Positions 36,634 through 45,825 of a stretch of 64,000 nucleotides of DNA are shown in pieces. The position numbers and the translations under genes were made by a program. Source of the DNA: Algiphilus aromaticivorans DG1253 (GTDB taxonomy: Bacteria > Pseudomonadota > Gammaproteobacteria > Nevskiales > Nevskiaceae); contig NZ_JPOG01000001.1 of the NCBI RefSeq assembly GCF_000733765.1, positions 2,046,001 to 2,110,000 on the forward strand. Direction: 5' to 3'. The notes under the pieces were generated by a model. It was given only the letters and a program-made list of their open reading frames with translations, searched no databases and was not told the DNA's origin. Each line of letters starts with the position of its first letter. Within the stretch, counting starts at the first letter, position 1.

Positions 36634-37866
36634 ATGTTGAAACGAATCAGCACGGCGCTTATCGCGTTTGCCGGCTTGGGGCTGGCAACATCCGCCGCAG
36701 CCCAGATCGAAGACAAGCGCTTCTATATCGCGCCCAGTTTTTCCTATTCCATCGCTGACGGCGACCGGCTCACCGATAACGGCCTCGGTGGCCAGATCGG
36801 TATCGGCAAGCCGCTGACGAGCAATCTGTCGGCCGAGATCACCGGATTCTTCAGCAGCTACGACGGCGAGTTCTCGGATAACTCCGGGGAATTCAAGGGC
36901 ATCGGCCTTGCCATGAACATCTTTCCTGTGGCGGATCGCCCGGACTACTACCTGCGTACCGCTCTGCACTACGGCGAGACCAGCGACGCTCCCTGCCAGC
37001 CACAGACAGGTTTCTCGACCTGCAAGAACGCCTACGACAGCATCGTCTTCGACTTCGGCGTAGGCGCGCTGATCCGCCCGGCATTCCTGGAGGTTCTGGG
37101 CGAGGGCACCGCCTTCCGCGCCGAGGCTGTCTACCGCATGGACTCGCACGAGGAGGACTCGGCGGGCCGCGGCGGCAACGATGCCTTCTACGACGGCGTC
37201 TTCACCGTCGGCCTGCAGATCCCGATCGGCTCGGTCTACGAAGAGCCCAAGGAAGACGAGTCGGCCAAGGTAGTGGACGCCGAGCGGCCGGAATGCCCGG
37301 ATTACGACGGCACGATTCCGCAGGATGTCGCCGTCGACTCCGACGGCTGCCCCTTCGACGACGACAACGACGCCGTTCCGAACTTCGAGGACGAGTGCCC
37401 CGGTACGCCGGCAGGAACGCCGGTGGACGAGGTCGGTTGCGCGCTGCCGCTCTCCGAATGCCGCCCACCCTTCCCGGGCGAATCGGTGGATGCACGCGGC
37501 TGCGCTCCGGGAGATACGGTTGTCCTGCGCGGTGTCACCTTCGACTTCGATAGCAGCCGGATTACGCCGAATGCGCGCGTGATCCTCGACCAGGTAGCCG
37601 ACACGCTGCTGAGCGCCGAAGGCCTCACGGTTGAGATCGGTGGCCACACCGACAGCCAAGGCCCCTCCGCCTACAACCAACGGTTGTCGCAACAACGCGC
37701 CGAGGCCGTGGTCGACTTCCTCACGGAGCGCGGCGTCTCCGCCGAGCAGCTCGAAGCGCGCGGCTACGGTGAGGAAGAGCCGATGGCCACCAACGACACC
37801 GAAGAGGGGCGCGAGCTCAATCGTCGGGTTGAGTTGCGCATTCTCGACATCGACGACAACGTCTAA
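36634..37866 (+). CDS. OmpA-family outer-membrane protein
   Basis: 410 aa. Signal peptide (ALIAFAGLGLATSAAA-Q). N-terminal beta-barrel about 25-200. A linker of calcium-binding TSP3-like acidic repeats follows (DSDGCPFDDDNDAVPNFEDECPGTP). The C-terminal OmpA peptidoglycan-binding domain (about 300-410) shows VTFDFDSSRITP and IGGHTDSQGPSAYNQRLSQQRAEAV. ATG preceded by GGGGAGAG. Likely anchors the outer membrane to peptidoglycan; terminator follows. Confidence 0.95.
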   Translation: MLKRISTALIAFAGLGLATSAAAQIEDKRFYIAPSFSYSIADGDRLTDNGLGGQIGIGKPLTSNLSAEITGFFSSYDGEFSDNSGEFKGIGLAMNIFPVADRPDYYLRTALHYGETSDAPCQPQTGFSTCKNAYDSIVFDFGVGALIRPAFLEVLGEGTAFRAEAVYRMDSHEEDSAGRGGNDAFYDGVFTVGLQIPIGSVYEEPKEDESAKVVDAERPECPDYDGTIPQDVAVDSDGCPFDDDNDAVPNFEDECPGTPAGTPVDEVGCALPLSECRPPFPGESVDARGCAPGDTVVLRGVTFDFDSSRITPNARVILDQVADTLLSAEGLTVEIGGHTDSQGPSAYNQRLSQQRAEAVVDFLTERGVSAEQLEARGYGEEEPMATNDTEEGRELNRRVELRILDIDDNV

Positions 37867-37892
37867 CTCGCACTTCTACGAAGCGCTACATA

Positions 37893-37917
37893 GGCCCCGC
37901 TTCGGCGGGGCCTTTTT
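37893..37917 (+). terminator. Rho-independent terminator of the OmpA-family gene
   Basis: GGCCCCGC-TTCG-GCGGGGCC hairpin with a UUCG tetraloop followed by TTTTT, about 27 nt after the stop codon. Confidence 0.95.
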
Positions 37918-37968
37918 CGTTGCGCAGCCACACTTGCCGCCGGCCCCTTCCCGCGCCATGCTGGGGGC

Positions 37969-38454
37969 ATGCAGGCGAGCCCACCGAAAGACAGCCTCAG
38001 CGCGCAGCTCAGCGCCTTACTGGCTGAGTGCGAGACCGCGCGCAGCGTCTTTATGGAAGGCGATCCCAGCGCATCACAGCCGGCATGGCTTCCGGAAGGC
38101 GTCCTGCGCGACAGCGAGGTGGGCGCCATCGCAAAGCGTCTGGAACCACCGCGTGCCGCCCTGGCGATACTCAGCGCGGACTGGCTGCAGGCCGCTGCCA
38201 AGGCGAGGCGCCTGGAACGCGATCTGGCCTCGCTGCGCGACCTCTACGCCGAGGGCATCGTCGCCATCGCAGACACGGAGTGCCCGCTGGCCCCATCCCA
38301 GTGGCGCGCACTGGGCTTCCGGCCCTGGTGGCACGATGCCGACAGCGGCATCACCTTGCAGGGTTTCAACCTCTACGACTACAAGCAGCGGCCGGACTGG
38401 CTAAACGCCAAGTACTGGGCCAACCCGGAGCTGTGGGACGTCTACCGCTGGTGA
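37969..38454 (+). CDS. Uncharacterised protein, DUF6231-like
   Basis: 161 aa, soluble, no signal peptide. Conserved-looking end: DYKQRPDWLNAKYWANPELWDVYRW, and a middle strand-loop VAIADTECPLAPSQWRALGFRPWW. I recall similar C-termini in the small gammaproteobacterial family DUF6231, but this is from memory. No catalytic motif visible. Stand-alone gene between two convergent blocks; about 200 bp without a gene follow, where I see only a short GTCGGGCTTCAGCCCCCCGA-type palindrome. Confidence 0.6.
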   Translation: MQASPPKDSLSAQLSALLAECETARSVFMEGDPSASQPAWLPEGVLRDSEVGAIAKRLEPPRAALAILSADWLQAAAKARRLERDLASLRDLYAEGIVAIADTECPLAPSQWRALGFRPWWHDADSGITLQGFNLYDYKQRPDWLNAKYWANPELWDVYRW

Positions 38455-38660
38455 GCGACAGGACAGGCGCCAGGGGAAGCGATCACGGAGCGCGTGCGGG
38501 TTCCTAGGGTCGGATTCCGTACCACCCGGATAGGTCGGGCTTCAGCCCCCCGAGAGACAAGCTCGCTTACAGAGACTAGCCACTGGTGGCGCTGCTGATT
38601 CTGAAAGGATCGGTGTCAATCATCCGCAGAATCTTCGCTTCGTCGTGTTCCTCCGCGGCC

Positions 38661-40157
38661 TCAGCCCTTGCGCTTGAAGACGCTGGTGACCTTGATGAGG
38701 CCGTTGATGCCGCTGACAACCGCATCCGGCACGACGATCGGCCGGTCAAACATCGAGCCCATCATCTTCTTGTACTTGTCGCTGTACGGCGGGAACATCA
38801 TGCCCGGATCGCCCACGGGTGGGCCTTCCTCGATGATGGAGCGCTGGTTGGAGCATTCCAGGAAGGTATAGTGCCCACCGATACGCCCGATGCCGCTGGC
38901 GTTCACACCGCCGAATGGCAGATTGGCATTGGTGCCGGACTGGATCATGTTGTTGTTGACCACAGTGCTGCCCGAAGTCGTGTGCGTGATGAACCAGTCG
39001 ATGGCCTCGCGTTCGCGCGCATAGACATACAACGCGAGCGGCTTCGGGCGGCGGCGGATTGTGGCCAGCACTTCCTCGCGCTCGGACCAACCGACAATGA
39101 CGATGGCCGGGCCGAAGATCTCCTCCTGCATGATGCGCATATCTTCGGTGACGTCGGTCACAACCGTCGGCGCGATGAAACGCGTCTCGCGGTTGCGCCC
39201 GCCGCTGCCGATCAGGGTCGCGCCCTTCTCCGCGGCGTCATCAAGCAGGCCGGCAATCCGGTCGAAGTGCCGCTCGTTGATGATGCAGGGATATTCCGGG
39301 TTGGCCTCGAAACCGATATCGCCCGGGTTGTACATCTCGTTGATGGCCCGAACCAGCGCCTCGGTGAAGGGCTGCTTCACCGACTCGTGCACCAGCGCGT
39401 ACTCCGGTGCAATGCAGACCTGCCCCGCATTGCTGAGCCGGCCCCAGGCGATCTTGCGCGCGGTGGCCTCGATGTCGGCACTGGCATCGATGATAGTCGG
39501 GTTCTTGCCACCCATTTCCAGCGTCACTGAGGCGAAATGATCCGCCGCCGCCTTCATGACCAGTCGGCCGACCTGATGCCCGCCGATGTAGAAAATATGA
39601 TTGAAGGGCTGGGCGAGCAGCTCCTGCGCAATCTCTGGGCCACCCTGCAGCACGGTGAAGACATCCGGCTCACATGCGCGCGCGACGATCTTCGCCAGCA
39701 CCTCGGCCGATTGCGGCGCCAACTCCGAAGGCTTCAGCAGCACGGCATTGCCCGCCGCCAGCGCACCGATGCTCGGCACTAGGCCGATGGCATAGGGCGC
39801 ATTCCAGGTCGCCAGATTGAGCACCACGCCCTTGGGCTCATAGCGGATGTAAGACTTCTTGGCCAGGGTCATCAAGGAGCCCTTGACCGGCTTCGCCTTC
39901 ATCCATTCCGCAAGGTGCTTGCAGGCGAACTCCACCTCGGCCTTCACCATGAGCAACTGCTGGTCGACATCTGTATCGCAAAGACCCAGCTCACCACGCG
40001 CGGCTTCGCGGATCTCCTCGCGCGCCGCAAGAGTTTCCTTGAGCAGCCGTTGCAGGCGGTCGATCCGCTGTTGCGCCGTCTCTTCGATCAGAGATGGTGC
40101 GCGGGCAGCGAGCGCACCGAAGGCGCTCTGGACATCGCTGATGGCGTTATCGGGCAT
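38661..40157 (-). CDS. NAD(P)-dependent aldehyde dehydrogenase (coniferyl-aldehyde type)
   Basis: 498 aa. Catalytic Cys 248 in SNAGQVCIAPEY and Glu 214 in VTLEMGGKNP; cofactor loop LKPSELAPQSAEVLAKI. The N-terminus and ATWNAPYAIGLVPSIGALAAGN fit the class that lacks the first 30 residues of classical ALDH, close to coniferyl aldehyde dehydrogenases. C-terminal 60 residues with YKKMMGSMFDRP may help membrane contact. Overall it is the last gene of the sterol-type island and could oxidise a long or polycyclic aldehyde. Confidence 0.92.
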   Translation of the reverse strand: MPDNAISDVQSAFGALAARAPSLIEETAQQRIDRLQRLLKETLAAREEIREAARGELGLCDTDVDQQLLMVKAEVEFACKHLAEWMKAKPVKGSLMTLAKKSYIRYEPKGVVLNLATWNAPYAIGLVPSIGALAAGNAVLLKPSELAPQSAEVLAKIVARACEPDVFTVLQGGPEIAQELLAQPFNHIFYIGGHQVGRLVMKAAADHFASVTLEMGGKNPTIIDASADIEATARKIAWGRLSNAGQVCIAPEYALVHESVKQPFTEALVRAINEMYNPGDIGFEANPEYPCIINERHFDRIAGLLDDAAEKGATLIGSGGRNRETRFIAPTVVTDVTEDMRIMQEEIFGPAIVIVGWSEREEVLATIRRRPKPLALYVYAREREAIDWFITHTTSGSTVVNNNMIQSGTNANLPFGGVNASGIGRIGGHYTFLECSNQRSIIEEGPPVGDPGMMFPPYSDKYKKMMGSMFDRPIVVPDAVVSGINGLIKVTSVFKRKG

Positions 40158-40162
40158 AGCGG

Positions 40163-41029
40163 TCAGACCTTGGCCGAGGGAATCTTGTAGACGTTGCGGA
40201 TCATCGACTCGAAGGGGCCGGCTGGCATCAGACGATACATAACACCGAGAGGCCGGGCGTCCTTGCCGACGCAGTACCAGGCAGCCAGCTTGCGGCGCTC
40301 GGCAATCTTGAGGATCTCGTCAGTCACCTCATCCGCGGTATTGCCCTTCTTCTCGATCATCTCCGGAAGGATTTCGGTGATGCCCTTCTTGAGATACTCT
40401 GCATAGGTCTTCTGAACGCCCTCGGGTTGGGCGTTCCAAGAGCCAAGCGTGGTCTCCTTGGCATTGGCCGTCATCGCCGTCTTGACCGCCCCGGGCCAGA
40501 TCGATGTCACCTGCACACCGAAGGGCGCGAGCTCATTGCGCAGAGTCAGCGTCAGCCCGTGCACGGCGTGCTTGGACATGGTATAGGGCCCGGCCATGGG
40601 CGGCGCGACGAGCACGGCACCCGATCCGAAGTTGAGGATCTTGGCCGGCTTCTCGGCCCGACGGAGCATCGGCAGAAAGCTCTGGCAAACGCGAAGCTGA
40701 CCGAAGGTATTGATCTCGAAGAGGCGGCGCACATCCTCCATCTTCGCGCCCTCGATCACCGCCGAGCCGACATTCGCCACACCCGCGACGTTCATCAGCA
40801 GATCGAGGCCGGCGCTCCCGAGGGCTTCATCGACGGCCTTCGCACTGGCGAGAACCGAAGCGTCGTCGGAGACGTCCTGCTCGATGACCGTGACACCGGC
40901 TACCTCGCGGAGATCGGTCTCGGCGCCCGGCAATACGCCGCCGAAGACGCGCCAGCCCCGGTCCACCAGCTTCTTGGCCAGCATGTTGCCCTGGCCGATG
41001 GCGGCTCCCGTAATGAATGCGGTCTTCAT
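40163..41029 (-). CDS. Short-chain dehydrogenase/reductase
   Basis: 288 aa classical SDR. Cofactor motif TGAAIGQGNMLAKKL, NVAGVANVGS (the NNAG-equivalent), and the catalytic Ser and Tyr-x3-Lys in NFGSGAVLVAPPMAGPYTMSKHA. Five nt upstream of the ALDH gene. Substrate unknown; a hydroxysteroid or secondary alcohol would fit the island but is inference. Confidence 0.9.
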   Translation of the reverse strand: MKTAFITGAAIGQGNMLAKKLVDRGWRVFGGVLPGAETDLREVAGVTVIEQDVSDDASVLASAKAVDEALGSAGLDLLMNVAGVANVGSAVIEGAKMEDVRRLFEINTFGQLRVCQSFLPMLRRAEKPAKILNFGSGAVLVAPPMAGPYTMSKHAVHGLTLTLRNELAPFGVQVTSIWPGAVKTAMTANAKETTLGSWNAQPEGVQKTYAEYLKKGITEILPEMIEKKGNTADEVTDEILKIAERRKLAAWYCVGKDARPLGVMYRLMPAGPFESMIRNVYKIPSAKV

Positions 41030-41072
41030 GCCTTGTCCCTGTCGTTGATATGGGCTGTGCCGCAACGGCGGC

Positions 41073-42470
41073 TCAGCGGCCCCGCCGCGAAAGCGCCTCG
41101 GGCGAGAACTGCGAGGGTTCGAGTTCGCGGTTGATCTTCCACCAGTTGTCCTCGCCCGCCTCGTTGACCAGATAACCGGCCTCGAAGGTACCGGCGGTCA
41201 GGTCGTGGTAGACCGAGACCCCGCGATGGAAGGCCCAGGATTCCGGCGAGTAGAAATAGGCGACGTAATTCGGACGCCAAAGATTGCCGCGCTTGTCATA
41301 GTTATCGGCCCAGAGCGCGAGCCAGCTGTCCTCGTCGACGTAGACCACGCGCTTGCCGTAGTTGTGGCGCACGCCATCCTTGAGGGTGCCCTCGATGACC
41401 CAGACGCGATGCAGCTCATAGCGCACATGCTCCGGATTAACCGTACGCTCGCCGATGAGGTCCTCCTCGTAGCTCAGCGCCGGATCGTTGATCTTGAAGT
41501 TGTGATACGGCACGTAGTACTCGCGCTTGCCGACCAGCTTCCAGGTAAAGCGCTCGGGTGAACCGTTGAAGAGATAGTCATCGTCCACGTTACGCATGCC
41601 GGCCGGCGGCACGGGGTAGTCGAAGCCAACCTCCGGCGCCTGACGCACGCGGCGCAGCCCCGGCTGGTACTGCCAGGAGTTGGTAGCGTCGTCGGAGAAG
41701 TTGTTGGGCTGGTACCCCACCGCCGTGAAACCGGCATCACGCGCCGGCAGCAGGAACTTCTGATAGAAGTAGGCGTTGATCTTGTCGGTATAGGAACCGC
41801 GCTCGTCCGGATCGGGATGGTTGCTCGGGTTGAGCGTCTTGAATTCCGCCCTGCCCCAGGCAACGCTTCCGTTGTCGTAGACATTGGCGATGTCGTAAAC
41901 CGTCTGCTCGGTCCAGGCGCGGTGAGGATTGATGACGTTCCAGATCGCCTCCAGGCCGCTCTGCGGCATGGGGAAGGGGGGCGCGCCGGTGGTACCGGTC
42001 ACACCCAAGCCATCGTCGGTAATCTCCGATTCCACGGCGTTCTTCTTGGCGACATCGCAGACCCAGTCGCGATTCTTGAAATCGCGATGGGTCGGATAGA
42101 CCTTCATGTAGAACTCGTCGGGGTATTCCTTCATCAGCGCCTTCTGCCCCGGGGTCAGCTTGTCGGCGTATTCGTCCATGTTGGAGGCGTTGATGGTGAA
42201 GCGCGGCTCTTCATCCGCGTACGGCCCGGGCTTGTAGCCGGCTGGACCGTCACCCTTCATGCCGGGCCAGCTGCCCTGGAACTTGCCGGAATACTCCGGG
42301 ATCGTGCCGCTTTCGTTGCCGGCGCGCTCGGCTCCCAGGCAAGTGTACTTTTCGCCCCCCAGCTCCTCGGCCTTCTCGGGAGAAACGGCCGCCTGCAGCG
42401 TCCCGCTGCCGACGGCGCCTGCCAGACAGAGCCCCGCCAGCAGGCGGCCGTATGAACGTCCTGTATACAT
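41073..42470 (-). CDS. DUF1329 envelope protein (copy 1)
   Basis: 465 aa from the ATG at 42470, which yields a signal peptide (LLAGLCLAGAVGSGTLQA-A). Secreted or outer-membrane associated LolB-like fold expected for DUF1329. Motifs shared with the second copy at 63,171: VGYQPNNF, DYPVPPAGMR, FNGSPERFTWKLVGKRE, NPEHVRYELHRVWVIEG and YLVNEAG. DUF1329 proteins accompany hydrophobic-compound catabolism clusters; uptake or export of the substrate is a reasonable inference. Confidence 0.88.
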   Translation of the reverse strand: MYTGRSYGRLLAGLCLAGAVGSGTLQAAVSPEKAEELGGEKYTCLGAERAGNESGTIPEYSGKFQGSWPGMKGDGPAGYKPGPYADEEPRFTINASNMDEYADKLTPGQKALMKEYPDEFYMKVYPTHRDFKNRDWVCDVAKKNAVESEITDDGLGVTGTTGAPPFPMPQSGLEAIWNVINPHRAWTEQTVYDIANVYDNGSVAWGRAEFKTLNPSNHPDPDERGSYTDKINAYFYQKFLLPARDAGFTAVGYQPNNFSDDATNSWQYQPGLRRVRQAPEVGFDYPVPPAGMRNVDDDYLFNGSPERFTWKLVGKREYYVPYHNFKINDPALSYEEDLIGERTVNPEHVRYELHRVWVIEGTLKDGVRHNYGKRVVYVDEDSWLALWADNYDKRGNLWRPNYVAYFYSPESWAFHRGVSVYHDLTAGTFEAGYLVNEAGEDNWWKINRELEPSQFSPEALSRRGR

Positions 42471-42595
42471 CTGCGTTGCCTCCGAAATCCGCCTCTTCAG
42501 GGCGACTTGCATGGAATGTGAGCGGCCGGTGCCTGAACACCGTTGCGCCCGATGGTGTGGCGACCGCCGCGCGCCGTCATCGTCCGAACTGATGA

Positions 42596-43078
42596 TCAGC
42601 GATAGTCGTCCAGGAAACGACAGCCTGCCTTGACTTCGTCGGCGGCGCGACTCTCCATGTCGGAAGCGACGAATTTCTCCAGCTTGCGGCCGACAACCGG
42701 CACGCTTGCCTTGATCTCCCAGTCGTAATGCACCACGCAGGCGTCGTCGCCGTCGTCGACGATGCGCGCGTCACACCACATCTCCAGGGGCATCCCCTTC
42801 GGCTCGGCGCTAATCGCTGCCGTACCGGCTTCCAGGTCCCAGTCCTCTGTATGCACCACGCGGCTGCTGCCGGAGGCCTTCTTCAGCCCGGGCAGGTTCA
42901 CCGGGACGTCGCGTGCCACCTTGATGCGGAAGCGACCATCCTCAGCGCTGTGCTCCAGCACCTCGAAACTTTCGATGCCCATGTGCGTCAGTTTCCGCTC
43001 ATGGAAAGCACGGTCCGCGAACATACGCAGTACCACGGCCTTGGAAGCCGGGTACCGCGACTGCATGCTGTGCTTCAT
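42596..43078 (-). CDS. DUF2505 (START/SRPBCC-like) protein
   Basis: 160 aa. DUF2505 pattern with ASKAVVLRMFADRAFHERKL at the N-terminus and a helix-grip-like fold ending EKFVASDMESRAADEVKAG. No catalytic motif seen. The fold usually binds a hydrophobic ligand, so it may carry the island's substrate. Downstream of rubredoxin and P450 on the same strand. Confidence 0.82.
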   Translation of the reverse strand: MKHSMQSRYPASKAVVLRMFADRAFHERKLTHMGIESFEVLEHSAEDGRFRIKVARDVPVNLPGLKKASGSSRVVHTEDWDLEAGTAAISAEPKGMPLEMWCDARIVDDGDDACVVHYDWEIKASVPVVGRKLEKFVASDMESRAADEVKAGCRFLDDYR

Positions 43079-43108
43079 TGTCGTCTCTCTCTTCTGGCAG
43101 TGGCCGGC

Positions 43109-43273
43109 TCAGCCGACGAAGGGCTCGAAGGCCGATTTAGGGGAGCCGCACTCCGGGCAGGCCCAGTCATCAGGCAAGTCCTCGAAACGTGTGCCAGGGG
43201 CAATGCCGTGATCCGGCATGCCCTCGGCCTCGTCGTAGATGAACCCGCAGATGACGCAGATCCACTGCTGCAT
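43109..43273 (-). CDS. Rubredoxin
   Basis: 54 aa from the ATG reading QQWICVICG. The iron ligands are CVICG and CPECG, with [14 protein letters not shown] in the usual spacing. One base separates it from the P450 stop, so the two are co-transcribed; rubredoxin is not the usual P450 partner (ferredoxin is), but alkane and some hydroxylase systems use it. Confidence 0.95.
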   Translation of the reverse strand: MQQWICVICGFIYDEAEGMPDHGIAPGTRFEDLPDDWACPECGSPKSAFEPFVG

Positions 43274-43274
43274 C

Positions 43275-44555
43275 TCAGGCGGCCTTGCGGCCGGCACCGC
43301 GATTCGTCTTCACGCGCAGGCGATTGATGCGACGCGCGTTGTGATGGCTGTAGTCATAGTCAATATCGCCGTCACCATTCGCCAGCTCGGCGTCGGGGAA
43401 GCGCTTCAGGAACTCGCTGATCATCAAGCCGCCCTGCACGCGCACCAGGTAGGTGCCAATGCAGAAGTGCGCGCCGGCGCCGAAGACGAGACTGCCGTCG
43501 AGATTGCGCTCGATATCGAGCTTGTGCGGTTCGGGGTACTTGTCGGGATCGTTCCAGGCCGCAGTCAGATTCACCAGAATGCACTTGCCCTTGCCGATGC
43601 GCTGACCACCGAAGTCGATATCCTCGGACGCAAAGCGAAAGAAGGGCAGCTTGCCCATGGAGCCGTGGCGCAACAGCTCGATGATGGCGTTCTCCATCAG
43701 CTCGGGCTTCTCGCGCAGCTTCGCCATCTGATCCGGGTTTTCCAGAAGGCCCTTGATGGCGAAGGTGTGCAGGTCGGTGGCCGTGTCCGAGCCGGCGGCG
43801 ATCAGCGCGAAGATGACGGCCAGGATGTCGTAGTCGTCTAGGCTATCGCCATCCTCACTGGCACCCACCAGGCTGCCCAGGAAGTCGTCGCCGGGATGCT
43901 CGCGCGCAAGCCGCTCGTTGATCAACTCCTTGAACAACGCGAAACCGGGCAGCGTGCCCTGTATCGCCTCTTCACGCTTGGCCGGGCTGAGGTTGGGGCG
44001 CGTGGCCTGAATGAGGTTGACCGCGAAGTCGTGGAAAAAGGCCTCACGATCGGTGGGCACCCCCACCATGCGCGCGATGGCGCGCACCGGCAGCTTGTTC
44101 GCAATGGCGTCGTAGACGTCGAACTCCTCGGCGTCACCGATATCGTCGAAACACTCGGTAACCAGATCCTCGATCTTGCCGTAGATCTTGCCCATCACCG
44201 GCTTGGAGAATGCCGGCATGGTCAGCTTGCGCAGCTTCAGGTGCTGCTTCTGGGAGACCGTGAACAGCGAATGGTCGAAGGCCTTGTCGAAATCGTTCTT
44301 CTCGGCTTCCGGCTTCTCCGGAGGCGCGTGCTCCCACATGCGGAAGTTCGGCGTGAAGCGGTTGTCCTTGAGCATGGCGCCGCAGAGCTCGTGGCTGTTG
44401 ACCACCCACATCTGCAATTCCTTGTGCCAAGCGATGGGATAGTCCTGCAGCAAGCGCTGCCAGGTCTCGTGCGGCTGCTGCACGAAATCGGGCGAGAAAG
44501 GATTGAAGACGGTGCTGTCGATCTCGATCAGCTGATTGGACGCGTTATCGCTCAT
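43275..44555 (-). CDS. Cytochrome P450, bacterial class I
   Basis: 426 aa soluble P450. I-helix oxygen-activation motif [17 protein letters not shown]-helix ELLRHGSM in place of the more usual ExxR spacing; heme ligand Cys 365 in [16 protein letters not shown]-terminus [16 protein letters not shown] is typical of bacterial families. Subfamily cannot be set by eye. Immediately preceded by TetR (ATGA overlap) and followed by rubredoxin. Confidence 0.93.
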   Translation of the reverse strand: MSDNASNQLIEIDSTVFNPFSPDFVQQPHETWQRLLQDYPIAWHKELQMWVVNSHELCGAMLKDNRFTPNFRMWEHAPPEKPEAEKNDFDKAFDHSLFTVSQKQHLKLRKLTMPAFSKPVMGKIYGKIEDLVTECFDDIGDAEEFDVYDAIANKLPVRAIARMVGVPTDREAFFHDFAVNLIQATRPNLSPAKREEAIQGTLPGFALFKELINERLAREHPGDDFLGSLVGASEDGDSLDDYDILAVIFALIAAGSDTATDLHTFAIKGLLENPDQMAKLREKPELMENAIIELLRHGSMGKLPFFRFASEDIDFGGQRIGKGKCILVNLTAAWNDPDKYPEPHKLDIERNLDGSLVFGAGAHFCIGTYLVRVQGGLMISEFLKRFPDAELANGDGDIDYDYSHHNARRINRLRVKTNRGAGRKAA

Positions 44556-45334
44556 GATGCGGTCTCCTGCTGTGCCGCCTGCTCGGCGGTCTGGATGTCA
44601 AATGCGGGGTTGTCGCACAACCCCACGGGAAGCGTTTCGCCGCGCGCCTGCGCGAAGCCGTGCAGCATGGGAAGCAGCGCCGCGCGCCAGTGGGCGCGAT
44701 TACCGGCGCCGTAGCAGGCCAGGCCACGCGCGACATGGGGATAGGCGCCCGCCCCGGCCTCGTCCAGGGCGCGCTGCATGCCGGCCACCATGCGGACGCC
44801 TCCGCCGACGGCCTGTGCGCCGGCGGCGCCCGCCGCGGCGCCGATGGCAAGCATGGCCACCGCGTTGTGCAGGCGCATACCTTCCGCGGCCTCGACGCCG
44901 GCCTCGGACAAACGGGCCAGAAAAGGCTCGAGGAAGATGATTTCGGTCTCGGGTGGCAAGCGGCCCGCGGCCAGCTCTCCGATGAGCTGCGGCTGGCCGC
45001 TGAAAACCTCGACCAGACTATCCGCATAGGCGCAGACAACATCTGCCCAATGCGCCGGAACGTCAGTCTCGCCGATCGCGCTCTGGCGCGACAGCGCCAG
45101 CCGGAAGCTGGCCATGCGCACCAGCTCATCGCGCCCGCTGACGTGGCGATACAGCGTGGCGACGCCGACACCGAGCTTCTGCGCGACGCGGCGCAGGGTC
45201 ACCTGGCCGAGACCGATGGCAATGGCGGTATCGAGAATCTGCTCGATCTGCACGCGTGCCGGGCGGCCTGAGCGACGCGGCTTATCCGCCTCGGCCGCGC
45301 TGTCCGTGCCGATGTTGATCTCGCTGGATTCCAT
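44552..45334 (-). CDS. TetR-family transcriptional regulator
   Basis: 260 aa. N-terminal HTH about 25-80: ILDTAIAIGLGQVTLRRVAQKLGVGVATLYRHVSGRDELV. The ligand domain is Ala-rich and ends near the P450 start, overlapping it as ATGA. Best candidate local regulator of the P450-rubredoxin-DUF2505 unit, perhaps sensing the pathway substrate or acyl-CoA. Confidence 0.9.
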   Translation of the reverse strand: MESSEINIGTDSAAEADKPRRSGRPARVQIEQILDTAIAIGLGQVTLRRVAQKLGVGVATLYRHVSGRDELVRMASFRLALSRQSAIGETDVPAHWADVVCAYADSLVEVFSGQPQLIGELAAGRLPPETEIIFLEPFLARLSEAGVEAAEGMRLHNAVAMLAIGAAAGAAGAQAVGGGVRMVAGMQRALDEAGAGAYPHVARGLACYGAGNRAHWRAALLPMLHGFAQARGETLPVGLCDNPAFDIQTAEQAAQQETAS

Positions 45335-45426
45335 GCGAGGCGCCGTCTCCGGTTAATTTCGGAACAGACGTTCGCAAATCGCTTGCGCCCGCGCCTACTG
45401 CACGCGGACGAGTACGCGAAGAGGAT

Positions 45427-45750
45427 TCACGCCTCCGGCGCGATCTCCACCGAGATGCCGGAAAGCTGATCATCGAAATCGATCTGGCATGCGAGCCGCG
45501 ATCCCGGCCGCAACTCGACGAAATCCTGCAACGCCTCCAGCATCATGGCCTCGTCCTCGCTGCGCTCGGGCAGCTTTTCCACCCATTCGGCAGCGACGTA
45601 GACGTGGCAGGTACCGCAGGAGCACATCCCCCCGCATGTGCCCTCGACGCCCGTATCGGCATCGCGCAGTACTTCCATCAGCGGGCTGCCACCCGCGGCT
45701 TCCAGCGTGCGGCTGCTGCCGTCGCGCATCAATACTTCCACTGTGGGCAT
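45427..45750 (-). CDS. 2Fe-2S ferredoxin, plant/vertebrate type
   Basis: 107 aa. Cluster ligands: Cys-x5-Cys-x2-Cys in GTCGGMCSCGTCHVYV, plus a fourth Cys in SRLACQI. Adrenodoxin/putidaredoxin-like. It follows the Rieske oxygenase by 75 nt and is the likely electron donor for it or for the P450s. Confidence 0.93.
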   Translation of the reverse strand: MPTVEVLMRDGSSRTLEAAGGSPLMEVLRDADTGVEGTCGGMCSCGTCHVYVAAEWVEKLPERSEDEAMMLEALQDFVELRPGSRLACQIDFDDQLSGISVEIAPEA

Positions 45751-45825
45751 GGGATTCGTTGTTCTGGGGGGCGGAAACAGGAAGGCCGGGACCGGAATGC
45801 ACCGGCCCCGGCCCGAGAATAACCG

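Noticed and set aside
42250-42540. Open frame antisense/overlapping the DUF1329 signal region
   Set aside because: Alternate-frame shadow of a well-supported gene.
45335-45426. TetR operator palindrome GAAC-AGAC-GTTC upstream of the regulator
   Set aside because: Arms are only four to five bases and no second site is visible; too weak to annotate.
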